Made by a program: the position numbers and the translations under genes. Under the pieces are notes generated by a model. The model had not been told where the DNA came from and searched no databases. It saw only the letters and a list, made by a program, of their open reading frames with translations. DNA of 64,000 nucleotides. Source: Mangrovivirga halotolerans. GTDB lineage: Bacteria > Bacteroidota > Bacteroidia > Cytophagales > Cyclobacteriaceae. Shown here piece after piece: positions 1-9,349 of the stretch; within the stretch, counting starts at the first letter, position 1; each line of letters opens with the position of its first letter. The stretch lies in contig NZ_JAPFQN010000006.1 in the NCBI RefSeq assembly GCF_026241165.1, positions 186,001 to 250,000 of the forward strand. The letters run 5' to 3'.

Positions 1-2
1 CA

Positions 3-662
3 GCAAACATAACGAGATCTCTGTATGAGGCCGAACCTGTTACTGAACCAGATTTCAGGTCATATAACCCCGATTTAGTTATAATCGCTGTAAAAGACGA
101 TGCGATTGAAGAAGTTGCTCAGTCTATCGTTATTCCTGATGATACAATAATTGTTCATACAAGTGGGGTGAAATCTTTTGAAGAATTGAGACCTCATTCA
201 AATATCGGTGTTTTTTATCCTTTACAGACTTTTCTTAAAGAAAATCCTCCTCATTGGAATAGCACTCCTTTTCTGGTTGAATCTGATGATCCTCAAATTG
301 TAAAAGCTTTACTTTCTTTAGGTAAAAACATTGGCGGATCAGCCGAAGAAATGAGTTCTGAAAAAAGAGCAAAGCTACATGTGGCAGCTGTATTTGCATC
401 TAATTTCACCAATCACATGGTAAGATTAAGTAAAGAACTGGCATTAAAAGGAAAGTTAAATTTTAATCTTTTAAAGCCTTTGATAAACCAAACTATAGAA
501 AATAGCCTTTCACTGGGCCCTGAAAAAGCTCAAACAGGCCCGGCCAAAAGAGGAGATCTGCAAACTCTGGACAAACATCTTGAATCACTTGATTTTGATG
601 AGGAGATAGCTGAAATATACAAAGTCATCAGTCAACACATTCTTGACACCTATTCTTCCTGA
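3..662 (+). CDS. DUF2520 / Rossmann-like NADP-binding oxidoreductase-like protein (5' truncated)
   Basis: The reading frame is open from base 3, so the gene starts before the window; a GTG at 168 is internal. About 219 residues are visible. The first part looks like the second half of a Rossmann fold (DLVIIAVKDDAI, then IIVHTSG), as in F420-dependent NADP reductase-like proteins. The C-terminal half carries the helical signature KLHVAAVFASNFTNH of the DUF2520 family. The substrate is not known for this family. The stop is 2 bases before the UbiA-family gene, so the two are probably co-transcribed. Family assignment is fairly secure; the biochemical role is open. Confidence 0.8.
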   Translation, partial: ANITRSLYEAEPVTEPDFRSYNPDLVIIAVKDDAIEEVAQSIVIPDDTIIVHTSGVKSFEELRPHSNIGVFYPLQTFLKENPPHWNSTPFLVESDDPQIVKALLSLGKNIGGSAEEMSSEKRAKLHVAAVFASNFTNHMVRLSKELALKGKLNFNLLKPLINQTIENSLSLGPEKAQTGPAKRGDLQTLDKHLESLDFDEEIAEIYKVISQHILDTYSS

Positions 663-664
663 AA

Positions 665-1519
665 ATGTCCGTAGCTACAAAATTTTTAGCCTTTATTAAA
701 GTTACCCGGTGGCCAAATTTGCTGATAATTGTGCTTGGTCAATATCTCACGGCAATATTCCTGATCGAATACAGCGATTGGCAAAGCATTCTTTTTAGTC
801 CAAGGATGGCAGCACTTTCAATCTCCACAGTTATCCTTGCTGCATCAGGTTACCTGATAAACGATTACTATGATATTAAAATTGACTACGTAAATAAACC
901 TCAGGAAGTAGTAATCGGAAAGTATATAAAGAGAAGGCACGCCATGCTAGCCCACACCACATTAAACTTTCTTGGCATCTCCATCGGACTCCTGATCAAT
1001 TATAAAGTAGGTTTAATAAATGTTCTCGCAGCATATTTACTGTGGCTTTATAGTAACCGCTTAAAAAGACTTCCTTTCTGGGGAAATTTCTCAGTAGCTA
1101 TGCTGACGGCATTAAGCATCTTTAGTGTCTATCTTGTATTTCCTCAAAATATAGAAAAGGTTCTTCTTTATAGTTATTTTGCCTTTACACTTACCTTGAT
1201 CCGTGAAGTAATTAAAGACATGGAAGATATCAAGGGTGATGAAGAATATGGATGCAGGACTATTCCGATAGTATTGGGATTAAGAAAAACAAAAAGGATT
1301 CTCTATGGAATCATTATTTTTTTCACTTTCAGCTGCGTTTATGTCTGTTTGATTTATAATTTGAAATCACTTGGAATATTTTTCACTATATTGAGTTTAC
1401 CGTGGATATTTTTTATTTATCAAATTTATCGTGCGGACACTAAACGATCATATAAAAAATTAAGCACAACCGCTAAGCTGATCATGCTTCTCGGATTAGT
1501 CAGTATGACAATGCTTTAA
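665..1519 (+). CDS. UbiA-family prenyltransferase, (geranylgeranylglycerol-phosphate geranylgeranyltransferase-like)
   Basis: 284-residue polytopic membrane protein with about eight hydrophobic segments. Both Asp-rich motifs of the UbiA superfamily are present: NDYYDIKIDYVN near residues 67-78 and DMEDIKGDE near residues 186-194, which bind Mg2+-prenyl diphosphate. The family transfers a prenyl chain to an aromatic or glycerol-phosphate acceptor in the membrane. Bacteroidota homologues are usually annotated as geranylgeranylglycerol-phosphate geranylgeranyltransferase, but the acceptor cannot be read from the sequence. It sits between the DUF2520 gene and purN, with gaps of 2 and about 35 bases, and is probably transcribed with the former. 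Confidence 0.85.
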   Translation: MSVATKFLAFIKVTRWPNLLIIVLGQYLTAIFLIEYSDWQSILFSPRMAALSISTVILAASGYLINDYYDIKIDYVNKPQEVVIGKYIKRRHAMLAHTTLNFLGISIGLLINYKVGLINVLAAYLLWLYSNRLKRLPFWGNFSVAMLTALSIFSVYLVFPQNIEKVLLYSYFAFTLTLIREVIKDMEDIKGDEEYGCRTIPIVLGLRKTKRILYGIIIFFTFSCVYVCLIYNLKSLGIFFTILSLPWIFFIYQIYRADTKRSYKKLSTTAKLIMLLGLVSMTML

Positions 1520-1527
1520 TATATTTG
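1520..1527 (+). promoter_or_regulatory. Candidate Bacteroidota -7 promoter element of purN
   Basis: TATATTTG matches the Bacteroidota -7 consensus TAnnTTTG exactly and is followed by GC, as is common. No convincing -33 TTG was found at the right distance. It begins one base after the UbiA stop codon, so it could give purN-purH transcription independent of the upstream genes. It also argues against the TTG at 1525, which lies inside the element, as the purN start. Confidence 0.5.
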
Positions 1528-1554
1528 CAAAAGAATTTTCAAATAAATTCAGTA

Positions 1555-2139
1555 TTGAAAACCAGGAAAAAAAAAATAGCAATATTTGCATCGGGATCCG
1601 GAACAAATGCCAAAGCAATAATTGATCATTTTAAAGATTCCAAAGAAATCGAAGTTGCACTTGTCCTCACCAATAAGCCTGATGCAGGAGTAATAGATTA
1701 CGCTGTAGAAAATAATATTTCTCACCTGGTATTTAACAGAGAATCTTTATATGAAAGCAATGAGCTAATAATTTTAATGCAAAGTGAAGGCATTGATCTG
1801 ATTGTCCTTGCAGGATTTCTCTGGCTAATTCCGGAATCAATGGTAAAAGATTTCCCTGGAAAGATCATCAATATACACCCTGCTTTGCTACCAAAATACG
1901 GAGGCAAAGGAATGTATGGCAAAAAAGTTCATGAAGCTGTAATTGAAGCAGGTGAAAAAGAAAGTGGCCTTACTATTCATTATGTGAATAATAAATATGA
2001 TGAAGGGAACATAATTTTTCAGGCGAAAGTAAAAGTAGATCCCAAAGACACCCCTGAAACACTGGCTCAGAAAGTTCTTCAACAGGAACATAAACATTAT
2101 AAAAAGGTAATAGAAAAAATATTAACTGATAAAGCATAA
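1555..2139 (+). CDS. purN: Phosphoribosylglycinamide formyltransferase (GAR transformylase)
   Basis: Transfers the formyl group of 10-formyl-THF to GAR in purine synthesis. The N-terminal phosphate loop FASGSGTNA, the catalytic region INIHPALLPKYGGKGMYG (Asn, His) and the downstream SGLTIHYVNNKYDEG (Asp) are all present. No ATG precedes the first strand. The frame is open from a TTG at 1525, but that codon sits in a promoter-like TATATTTG, so the TTG at 1555 is preferred; it gives a 194-residue protein that starts just before the first beta strand. purH follows after 31 bases, making a purine pair. Start-codon choice is the uncertain part. Confidence 0.93.
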   Translation: MKTRKKKIAIFASGSGTNAKAIIDHFKDSKEIEVALVLTNKPDAGVIDYAVENNISHLVFNRESLYESNELIILMQSEGIDLIVLAGFLWLIPESMVKDFPGKIINIHPALLPKYGGKGMYGKKVHEAVIEAGEKESGLTIHYVNNKYDEGNIIFQAKVKVDPKDTPETLAQKVLQQEHKHYKKVIEKILTDKA

Positions 2140-2170
2140 CCACTAAAACGCTAAAAACAACAATCACATC

Positions 2171-3700
2171 ATGTCTGACATTAAAATCTCTTCAGCATTA
2201 ATTTCAGTTTTTTACAAAGACGGGTTAGCCCCAATAGTAAAAAAGCTTCATGAAGAAGGAGTAACTATCTATTCTACCGGTGGAACTCAAAAATTTATCG
2301 AAGATCTCGATATCCCTGTAGTTCCGGTGGAAGACCTCACTTCTTACCCTTCAATTTTCGGCGGAAGGGTAAAGACGCTTCATCCAAAAGTGTTTGGCGG
2401 AATTCTTCAACGACGTGATGATGATAATGACAAAAAGCAAGCTGAGGAATATAATATTCCATCTATAGACCTTGTGATCGTGGACCTTTATCCGTTTGAA
2501 GAAACTGTAGCAAGTGGAGCTGGCGAACAGGATATTATAGAGAAAATTGATATTGGAGGCATTTCGCTCATAAGAGCTGCTGCAAAAAACTTTAAAGATG
2601 TATGGATAGTATCATCTCGAAATCAATATGAAGATGTATTATCCGTTCTTGAAAATGGTAAGGGTAGTACTGACATCAGTACGAGGAAAAAATATGCTGC
2701 AGAAGCATTCCATATTAGCTCGCATTATGATAGCGCGATCTTTAATTATTTCAATGAAGAAAACAATGTCGAAGCTTTCAAAGCTAGCTACAGTGAAGGG
2801 AAAACATTGAGATATGGAGAAAATCCACACCAGGAAGCTGCTTTTTACGGTCCTTTAACAGATCTTTTAAACCAACTACATGGTAAGGAACTCAGCTACA
2901 ACAACCTGGTAGATATAGATGCTGCTATTAATTTGATCGAAGAATTTGATGATAGCGATACTGCTTTTGCAATTCTTAAACATACTAATGCATGCGGGTG
3001 TGCCACAGGAGCTACTGTGAAGGATGCTTATTTAAGAGCTTTCGAAGCTGACACTATTTCTGCTTTTGGTGGTATACTCATTACTAATAAGCCGGTGGAT
3101 AAAGATGCTGCTGAAGAAATTACAAAATTATTTTGCGAAGTATTGATAGCACCTTCTTTTGACGAAGATGCTTTGGAGATTCTAAAGACAAAGAAAAACA
3201 GAATTTTACTCGAAAAGAAAGCGAACCTTACAGATAAAAAACAGTTCAAATCACTTCTTAACGGTGTTATTGTACAAGACAGAGACCTTAAGACAGATCA
3301 AAAAACTGATTTCGAAACGGTAACAAAAAAATCTGCCACTGAAGCAGAAATTTCTGACCTTGTTTTTGCTTCTAAAGTTTGTAAGCATACTAAATCAAAT
3401 ACAATTATTCTTGCTCGTGGAAATCAACTTTTAGCTAGTGGAGTAGGCCAAACATCACGTGTAGATGCTCTTAAACAGGCAATTGAAAAAGCTAAGCAGT
3501 TCGGCTTTGAGCTCGGAGGAGCGGTAATGGCATCCGATGCATTCTTTCCTTTCCCGGATTGTGTTGAAATAGCTGATCAGGCAGGAATTACAGCGGTCGT
3601 ACAGCCAGGTGGATCAATTAAAGATAAAGATTCTATCGATTACTGTGATAGTCATAACATGGCAATGGTCTTTACCGGCACCAGACACTTTAAACATTAA
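2171..3700 (+). CDS. purH: Bifunctional AICAR formyltransferase / IMP cyclohydrolase
   Basis: Catalyses the last two steps to IMP. The N-terminal MGS-like cyclohydrolase domain (residues 1-~190) has YSTGGTQ, GGRVKTLHPKVFGGIL and the GGISLIRAAAKN motif. The C-terminal transformylase domain has GENPHQEA, LKHTNACGCA (catalytic Lys-His) and ends in GTRHFKH. The 509 residues fit the usual length. It lies 31 bases after purN on the same strand, so the two form one purine unit. Nothing is missing or unusual. Confidence 0.97.
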   Translation: MSDIKISSALISVFYKDGLAPIVKKLHEEGVTIYSTGGTQKFIEDLDIPVVPVEDLTSYPSIFGGRVKTLHPKVFGGILQRRDDDNDKKQAEEYNIPSIDLVIVDLYPFEETVASGAGEQDIIEKIDIGGISLIRAAAKNFKDVWIVSSRNQYEDVLSVLENGKGSTDISTRKKYAAEAFHISSHYDSAIFNYFNEENNVEAFKASYSEGKTLRYGENPHQEAAFYGPLTDLLNQLHGKELSYNNLVDIDAAINLIEEFDDSDTAFAILKHTNACGCATGATVKDAYLRAFEADTISAFGGILITNKPVDKDAAEEITKLFCEVLIAPSFDEDALEILKTKKNRILLEKKANLTDKKQFKSLLNGVIVQDRDLKTDQKTDFETVTKKSATEAEISDLVFASKVCKHTKSNTIILARGNQLLASGVGQTSRVDALKQAIEKAKQFGFELGGAVMASDAFFPFPDCVEIADQAGITAVVQPGGSIKDKDSIDYCDSHNMAMVFTGTRHFKH

Positions 3701-3795
3701 TCTTACAATGTTTCCTTTGAAAAATAAGATATTTGTATATTGCAACTTTCTAAAGGAAAGAAAGACTTATTTAAAAGCCTAATTTAATTCACAGC

Positions 3796-4824
3796 ATGGG
3801 ATTGTTTGACATTTTTTCAAGCGACATAGCAATTGACCTCGGAACAGCTAACACCCTTATTATTCAAAGGGACAAAATAGCTGTTGATGAGCCAAGCATT
3901 ATCGCTATTGATAAAGCAACTAATAAAGTACTTGCAATTGGCCGCCAAGCCATGCAAATGCATGAAAAAACTCACGAGAGTATAAAAACCATTCGTCCAC
4001 TTAAAGATGGTGTAATTGCAGACTTCCATGCTGCTGAGCACATGATCAGAGGCATGATCAAAATGATCGATGGTAGCAAACGAAGCTTTCTCCCTCAATC
4101 ACACAGGATGGTGATCTGTATTCCATCAGGAATTACTGAGGTTGAAAAGCGTGCTGTTCGTGACTCAGCTGAGCATGCTGGTGCTAAAGAAGTATATATG
4201 ATTCATGAGCCTATCGCGGCGGCAATTGGTATTGGTATCGATATCGAACAGCCAGTCGGTTCAATGATTGTAGATATTGGAGGTGGTACCACAGAAATCG
4301 CAGTTATTGCACTCTCAGGCATCGTTTGTGATCAATCAATACGTGTTGCTGGTGATTCATTTAACAAAGACATTCTCGATTACATGAGAAGGCAGCATAA
4401 CTTACTTATCGGTGAACGTTCTGCAGAAAAAGTTAAGATAGAAGTAGGTGCGGCGATGACTGAGCTTGATGATCCTCCTGAAGAATATGAGATCAGAGGA
4501 CGTGATTTAATGACGGGTATCCCTAAAGTTATAAAAGTATCTTACAGTGAAATTGCGTTTGCACTTGACAAGTCTGTTTCTAAAATAGAAGAAGCTGTTC
4601 TTAAAGCATTGGAGATATCTCCACCAGAACTTTCTGCAGATATCTATGACAGGGGTATTCACTTAACTGGTGGTGGTGCATTACTTAGAGGTCTTGATAA
4701 GAGGCTTGCTCTTAAGACCAAGCTTCCTGTACATATTGCGGATGACCCGTTAAGAGCGGTCGTAAGAGGAACAGGACTGGCCCTTAAGAATCTCAATACA
4801 TTCAAAAACGTTTTATTGACCTGA
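3796..4824 (+). CDS. mreB: Rod shape-determining protein MreB
   Basis: Actin-like ATPase that guides lateral peptidoglycan synthesis at the inner membrane. The actin-fold phosphate 1 loop (DLGTANTLI), phosphate 2 loop (DIGGGTTEIAVI) and adenosine motif (TGGGALLRGLD) are all seen, and the 342-residue length is standard. The short hydrophobic N-terminus (MGLFDIFSS) fits membrane attachment. It opens the mreBCD-pbp2-rodA operon, after a 95-base gap from purH that should hold its promoter; only a weak TATATTG-type element is visible near 3736. Confidence 0.97.
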   Translation: MGLFDIFSSDIAIDLGTANTLIIQRDKIAVDEPSIIAIDKATNKVLAIGRQAMQMHEKTHESIKTIRPLKDGVIADFHAAEHMIRGMIKMIDGSKRSFLPQSHRMVICIPSGITEVEKRAVRDSAEHAGAKEVYMIHEPIAAAIGIGIDIEQPVGSMIVDIGGGTTEIAVIALSGIVCDQSIRVAGDSFNKDILDYMRRQHNLLIGERSAEKVKIEVGAAMTELDDPPEEYEIRGRDLMTGIPKVIKVSYSEIAFALDKSVSKIEEAVLKALEISPPELSADIYDRGIHLTGGGALLRGLDKRLALKTKLPVHIADDPLRAVVRGTGLALKNLNTFKNVLLT

Positions 4825-4852
4825 TTTTTTAATTTAAGACTGACCGGAAGGT

Positions 4853-5686
4853 ATGCAGCAGTTGTTTTTATTTCTAATCCGGTTTAGAGCTTTCTTTGTT
4901 TTTGCAGCATTGGAAATTCTATGCTTCTTTTTGATAGTGAATAATAACAGCTATCAGTCAGCAGTATTTTTTAATTCCTCATCTGCACTGGCAGGAAGGG
5001 TGGCCGAATACACCCAAAATGTTAATGACTATTTTACTTTGAAAAAGGTCAATGAAGAGCTCGCCAGAGAAAATGCTTTATTAAAAAGACAACTGATTAA
5101 GTATTCAGATAAGATCCATAGTGACAGTGTTGAAAATCTATTGGTTTTTGATAGAAAATTTGAAACTATGGCTGCTGAAGTAGTTGATAATTCAGTCAAT
5201 AGGTTCACCAATTACATTACTCTGGACAAAGGTTCAGATCACGGTATAACTCCTGAAATGGCAGTAATTGGTACGGATGGTGTTGTTGGAAAAGTTATGC
5301 ACGTTTCCGATCAATATAGCGTTGTTAAATCTGTTCTGCATACCGGAACCAATATCTCTTCTACAATAAGCAGGTTTGGAAATTTTTGTACCCTTACATG
5401 GGATGGCAAATCACCGAAATACGGAAAAATATTATATGTGCCCAGACACTATGATATTCAGCAGGGAGATTCAGTTTTCACAAGTGGATACAATTCTATT
5501 TTTCCTAATGACATCCTGATAGGAACAATCTCTGAATACTCCATTGATGAAGGAGATATTTTCTATGACATAACTGTAGAGTTAAGCACTGACTTCCAGG
5601 CGCTTTCATATGTTTTTGTTGTAAAAAGCTTTAAAAAGCAAGAATTAGACAGTCTTCAACAAGTAACTATACCAAATGAGGAGTGA
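4853..5686 (+). CDS. mreC: Rod shape-determining protein MreC
   Basis: 277-residue bitopic protein with one N-terminal membrane segment (about residues 10-30), a coiled coil around residues 62-85 (KVNEELARENALLKRQL) and the periplasmic beta-barrel MreC core with VVGKVMHV and GDSVFTSG motifs. It links MreB to MreD, PBP2 and RodA and activates PBP2 in characterised rods. It follows mreB by 28 bases and overlaps mreD by 11 bases, so translation is probably coupled. Confidence 0.95.
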   Translation: MQQLFLFLIRFRAFFVFAALEILCFFLIVNNNSYQSAVFFNSSSALAGRVAEYTQNVNDYFTLKKVNEELARENALLKRQLIKYSDKIHSDSVENLLVFDRKFETMAAEVVDNSVNRFTNYITLDKGSDHGITPEMAVIGTDGVVGKVMHVSDQYSVVKSVLHTGTNISSTISRFGNFCTLTWDGKSPKYGKILYVPRHYDIQQGDSVFTSGYNSIFPNDILIGTISEYSIDEGDIFYDITVELSTDFQALSYVFVVKSFKKQELDSLQQVTIPNEE

Positions 5687-6200
5687 TAGTAACCTAAAAT
5701 ATATTTTGGGATCATTACTAATTATTTTGATCCAGATAACCATATTGAAGAATATTGTTCTCTTTGATGTTGCTTTTTGCTTTTTATATGTAGCGATATT
5801 ATTAAATATTCCTTTTACTGTAGGAAGAGTCTGGCAACTGGTGATTGGGTTTTTAGTAGGACTGCTTATTGATGTTTTCTACAATAGCATCGGCATCCAT
5901 GCTTCGGCGTGTTTGTTATTAACCTTTGTAAGACCTATATATCTCCAATATAATTTCCCCAGGACTCCAGATCCAATTAATATCCCAAATGTGAAAAACA
6001 CAGGATTCAGTTGGTACCTCGGTTATTCTTTCTTTCTTGTTTTCTTACACCAGTGCGTAATCTTCTTTGTAGAGGCTTCCAACAAATCACTTTTCTTCTT
6101 AACTTTATATAAAGTTTTCGCCAGTACTATTTTTACGGTACTTGTTATTCTAATTGTACAATATTTAACCGTTAGTGGAAGAAAAGAGAGGCTACTGTAA
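5676..6200 (+). CDS. mreD: Rod shape-determining protein MreD
   Basis: 174-residue hydrophobic protein with about five membrane segments. MreD is poorly conserved in sequence; the assignment rests on length, the pattern FLVGLLIDVFYNSIGIHA typical of the family, and position between mreC and pbp2. It overlaps the mreC end by 11 bases and shares one base with the start of the next gene. Confidence 0.9.
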   Translation: MRSDSNLKYILGSLLIILIQITILKNIVLFDVAFCFLYVAILLNIPFTVGRVWQLVIGFLVGLLIDVFYNSIGIHASACLLLTFVRPIYLQYNFPRTPDPINIPNVKNTGFSWYLGYSFFLVFLHQCVIFFVEASNKSLFFLTLYKVFASTIFTVLVILIVQYLTVSGRKERLL

Positions 6201-8017
6201 TGTTTAAAGAGAGAAAGGTAATCATTCAGTCAGTGGTGATTTTTGTAGGAATTATTCTTCTGACGAGACTCTTTCATTTACAAATCATTGACGAAACATC
6301 CAGGCTTGCTGCTGATAATAACAGTAGAAGAAAGTTTGTTGAATACCCCTATCGAGGTCTTATCTATGATCGGAATGGGGAAATAATCGTTTACAACAAA
6401 CCTGTTTACGATATAATGGTGGTGCCCAGTGAAGTCGATATGGAAGACACCACTAAATTTTGTTCACTTCTTGATATAGATAAGCAAAATTTTATTGAAA
6501 GAATGTCTGAAGCAAAGCATTACAGCTATGTAAAGCCTTCGGTATTCTATTCCCAAATGTCTAATGAAGAATTTGCAAGAATTCAGGATAGATTTTCAGA
6601 ATATAGCGGGTTTTATGTAACCCCTAAAACTAACAGGTATTATCCATATAGTGGAATGGCGAATGCTCTTGGCTATATAGGTGAAGTGACTCCCGGAATT
6701 CTAAAAAGAGACACTACCAGTTATTACAAAAGTGGAGACTTAATCGGTATCAGTGGACTTGAATCTAAATATGAAGATGCCCTGAGAGGAAAAAGAGGTG
6801 TTTCATATAAAATGATCAATGTACACGGTGTGGTAAAAGGTAAATACAAAGAAGGCAAATCAGATACTATCCCTGAACCGGGTTTAAACATTACCACAAC
6901 TATTGATAGTGAATTGCAGAAATATGGAGAAAAGTTGATGGATGGAAAGATTGGTAGTGTGGTTGCAATTGAACCCGCAACCGGTGAAATTCTATCGATT
7001 GTTTCGGCTCCTTCATATAATCCTAACCTGCTTACTGGTAGAGAATTCAGTAAGAACTATTCTTTAATCAATTCTGATACTACAAAACCTTTATATAACC
7101 GTCCTATTCAAGCTGACCAGTATCCTCCTGGATCAATTTTTAAAATGATCCAGGCTTTAATAGCACTGGAAGAGGGAGTAATCTCTCCTCAAACTAGAGT
7201 AGTTTGTAACAGAAGCATTATTAACTGCCACGGACCTCACAGCTATGAAGACTTAAGAGGCGCAATTAAGCATTCATGTAACCCTTACTTTTATGAAACT
7301 TTTAAAAGAATTATTCAACAAGGGGAGGTGAATTCTTTCAATGCAGACGCAGCAGTTGGACTGGAAGGGTGGATCGAACATCTTAAGACTTTTGGATTAG
7401 GACAAAGACTTGGTATCGATTTGCCAAACGAACGAACTGGAGTTGTTCCCACTGTTAGTCTTTATAACAGAATATACGGGGAAGGGTCCTGGAACTTTTT
7501 TACAGTTTACTCTCTTTCTATTGGACAGGGTGAGTTAGGAGTTTCTCCTTTACAAATGGCAAATTTGTCGGCAATCATCGCAAACAGAGGCTTTTATATT
7601 ACTCCTCACCTGGTTAAAGAAATAGGTGGATCCAGAGAATTAGTACCAGAAAAATATAAAAAGAAAAATTATACTTCTGTTTCTCCAGATAAATATGGCG
7701 TTGTAGTAGATGCCATGGATGCCGTTGTTAATAGTGGTTGGTCGGGTACTGGCGCAAGAGCTCATATTGACGACATTGTAGTATGCGGAAAGACCGGTAC
7801 AGCTCAAAATCCACATGGTGAAGACCACTCTGTATTTATCGCTTTTGCTCCAAAGGATAATCCAAAGATCGCTGTTTCGGTTTATGTAGAAAATGCCGGT
7901 CAGGGAGCACGAGCAGCAGCTTCGATCGCAGGATTAATGATAGAAAAATACCTTAAAGGTGAAATAGAAAGAAAGCATATTGAAGATTACGCTCTTGAAG
8001 GCGACTTTATTTATTAA
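6200..8017 (+). CDS. mrdA: Penicillin-binding protein 2 (elongasome transpeptidase)
   Basis: Class B PBP that crosslinks peptidoglycan during elongation with RodA. It has one N-terminal membrane segment (about residues 8-25), the dimerisation/pedestal domain (RGLIYDRNGEII, then GISGLESKYEDALRG) and the transpeptidase domain. The SxxK motif is Ser312-Ile-Phe-Lys315, the SxN motif is Ser-Cys-Asn in KHSCNPYFYE, and the KTG motif is KTGTAQN. The 605 residues are normal for the family. It starts on the last base of mreD and ends 2 bases before rodA. Confidence 0.96.
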   Translation: MFKERKVIIQSVVIFVGIILLTRLFHLQIIDETSRLAADNNSRRKFVEYPYRGLIYDRNGEIIVYNKPVYDIMVVPSEVDMEDTTKFCSLLDIDKQNFIERMSEAKHYSYVKPSVFYSQMSNEEFARIQDRFSEYSGFYVTPKTNRYYPYSGMANALGYIGEVTPGILKRDTTSYYKSGDLIGISGLESKYEDALRGKRGVSYKMINVHGVVKGKYKEGKSDTIPEPGLNITTTIDSELQKYGEKLMDGKIGSVVAIEPATGEILSIVSAPSYNPNLLTGREFSKNYSLINSDTTKPLYNRPIQADQYPPGSIFKMIQALIALEEGVISPQTRVVCNRSIINCHGPHSYEDLRGAIKHSCNPYFYETFKRIIQQGEVNSFNADAAVGLEGWIEHLKTFGLGQRLGIDLPNERTGVVPTVSLYNRIYGEGSWNFFTVYSLSIGQGELGVSPLQMANLSAIIANRGFYITPHLVKEIGGSRELVPEKYKKKNYTSVSPDKYGVVVDAMDAVVNSGWSGTGARAHIDDIVVCGKTGTAQNPHGEDHSVFIAFAPKDNPKIAVSVYVENAGQGARAAASIAGLMIEKYLKGEIERKHIEDYALEGDFIY

Positions 8018-8019
8018 GA

Positions 8020-9306
8020 ATGAGAGAAAGAACAGATATATTTGCCAACGTAGACTGGATCACCATAATCCTTTACTTTGCCCTTGTCCTGTTCGGGTGG
8101 TTTAATATTTATGCGGCGGTTTACGATGCTTCTGCTAATCAAAGTATTTTTGATCTAAACCTGAACTCAGGAAAGCAGTTAATATGGATTGGTGCCTCTG
8201 TTATTACTATTATAATTATCTTTTTTGCTGATTTCAGATTGATAGATTCCCTGGCTTATATAGCTTTTGGTGTTGTTTTATTATTACTAATTGCAGTTTT
8301 ATTTTTCGGAAGGGAAGTGGCCGGCTCTACTTCCTGGTTTGAAATCGGTAGTTTCAGATTTCAGCCTTCAGAATTCGCAAAATTTGTTACAGCATTAGCT
8401 TTGGCTAAATATTTGGGAGACCCACAGGCAAAACTAGACCGAATACCAGATCTTTTAGGTGTTTGTGCTATTCTCTTTTTACCAGTTGCTTTGATCCTTC
8501 TTCAAGGCGATGCGGGAACAGCAATGGTGTTTAGTATCTTTATTCTGGTACTATTTAGAGAAGGATTATCTCCAATTCCACTTATCCTTGGTGTACTTGG
8601 GGCAATTGTGTTCTTGTTAGCAATTTACCTTACTCAAATAGTAGAATTAAGTCCAACATGGATTTATACTACTATTATAATCATTGGGATAATAGCCACA
8701 ATAATAAATCGAAAAAAAAGATCAAAACTCATAACTTCTATCCTTATCACCTTAGCCATCTGTGGTGTTGTACGCAGTGTCGATTTTGTTTTCGAAGATG
8801 TTTTAAAACCCCACCAACAGACGCGTATACTAGTACTTTTTAATCCAGATCTTGATCCTCAAGGAGCAGGGTATAATGTTAATCAGTCCAAAATTGCGAT
8901 TGGTTCTGGAGGTTTTGATGGAAAAGGATTTTTAGAAGGTACACAAACAAAATATGACTATGTTCCTGAACAAAGCACAGACTTCATTTTCTGTACTATC
9001 GGTGAAGAACATGGGTATATTGGTTCATTTATCGTAATAGTTTTATTTAGTGCTCTTATCCTTAGAGTCATTCAATTAGCTGAAAGACAAAAAATGAGGT
9101 TTAGCCGGGTATATGGTTACTGTGTTGCAATGATCCTCTTCTTCCACTTTTCGATCAACTTGAGTATGACGATTGGTCTTTTCCCTGTGATTGGTATACC
9201 ACTCCCATTTTTTAGCTACGGAGGTTCATCTCTTATTGCCTTTACTGTATTACTATTTACAATGGTAAAACTGGACTCACATAGAATGCAAGTCCTTTCT
9301 CACTGA
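8020..9306 (+). CDS. rodA: Peptidoglycan glycosyltransferase RodA (SEDS family)
   Basis: SEDS-family polymerase of the elongasome, multispanning. Family motifs include FQPSEFAKF, LLQGDAGTAMVF with the catalytic-type Asp, PEQSTDFIFCTIGEEHGY, and the C-terminal GIPLPFFSYGGSSLI. At 428 residues it is longer than the ~370 of E. coli RodA. The extra length is a hydrophobic insertion around residues 190-255 with a short Lys/Arg loop (NRKKRSK), consistent with an extra pair of membrane helices. Last gene of the mre operon. Confidence 0.96.
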   Translation: MRERTDIFANVDWITIILYFALVLFGWFNIYAAVYDASANQSIFDLNLNSGKQLIWIGASVITIIIIFFADFRLIDSLAYIAFGVVLLLLIAVLFFGREVAGSTSWFEIGSFRFQPSEFAKFVTALALAKYLGDPQAKLDRIPDLLGVCAILFLPVALILLQGDAGTAMVFSIFILVLFREGLSPIPLILGVLGAIVFLLAIYLTQIVELSPTWIYTTIIIIGIIATIINRKKRSKLITSILITLAICGVVRSVDFVFEDVLKPHQQTRILVLFNPDLDPQGAGYNVNQSKIAIGSGGFDGKGFLEGTQTKYDYVPEQSTDFIFCTIGEEHGYIGSFIVIVLFSALILRVIQLAERQKMRFSRVYGYCVAMILFFHFSINLSMTIGLFPVIGIPLPFFSYGGSSLIAFTVLLFTMVKLDSHRMQVLSH

Positions 9307-9349
9307 TAGTATTAAGATTAATCTGGATTATTAAATCAAGACAGGACTA

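Noticed and set aside
3716-3743. Promoter of mreB at TTTG...TATATTGC
   Set aside because: The spacer is 16 bases and the -7 box lacks one T, so it is too weak to list as a feature.
9307-9349. Possible terminator after rodA
   Set aside because: GATTAATC-like pairs are short and interrupted; no convincing stem with a T run.
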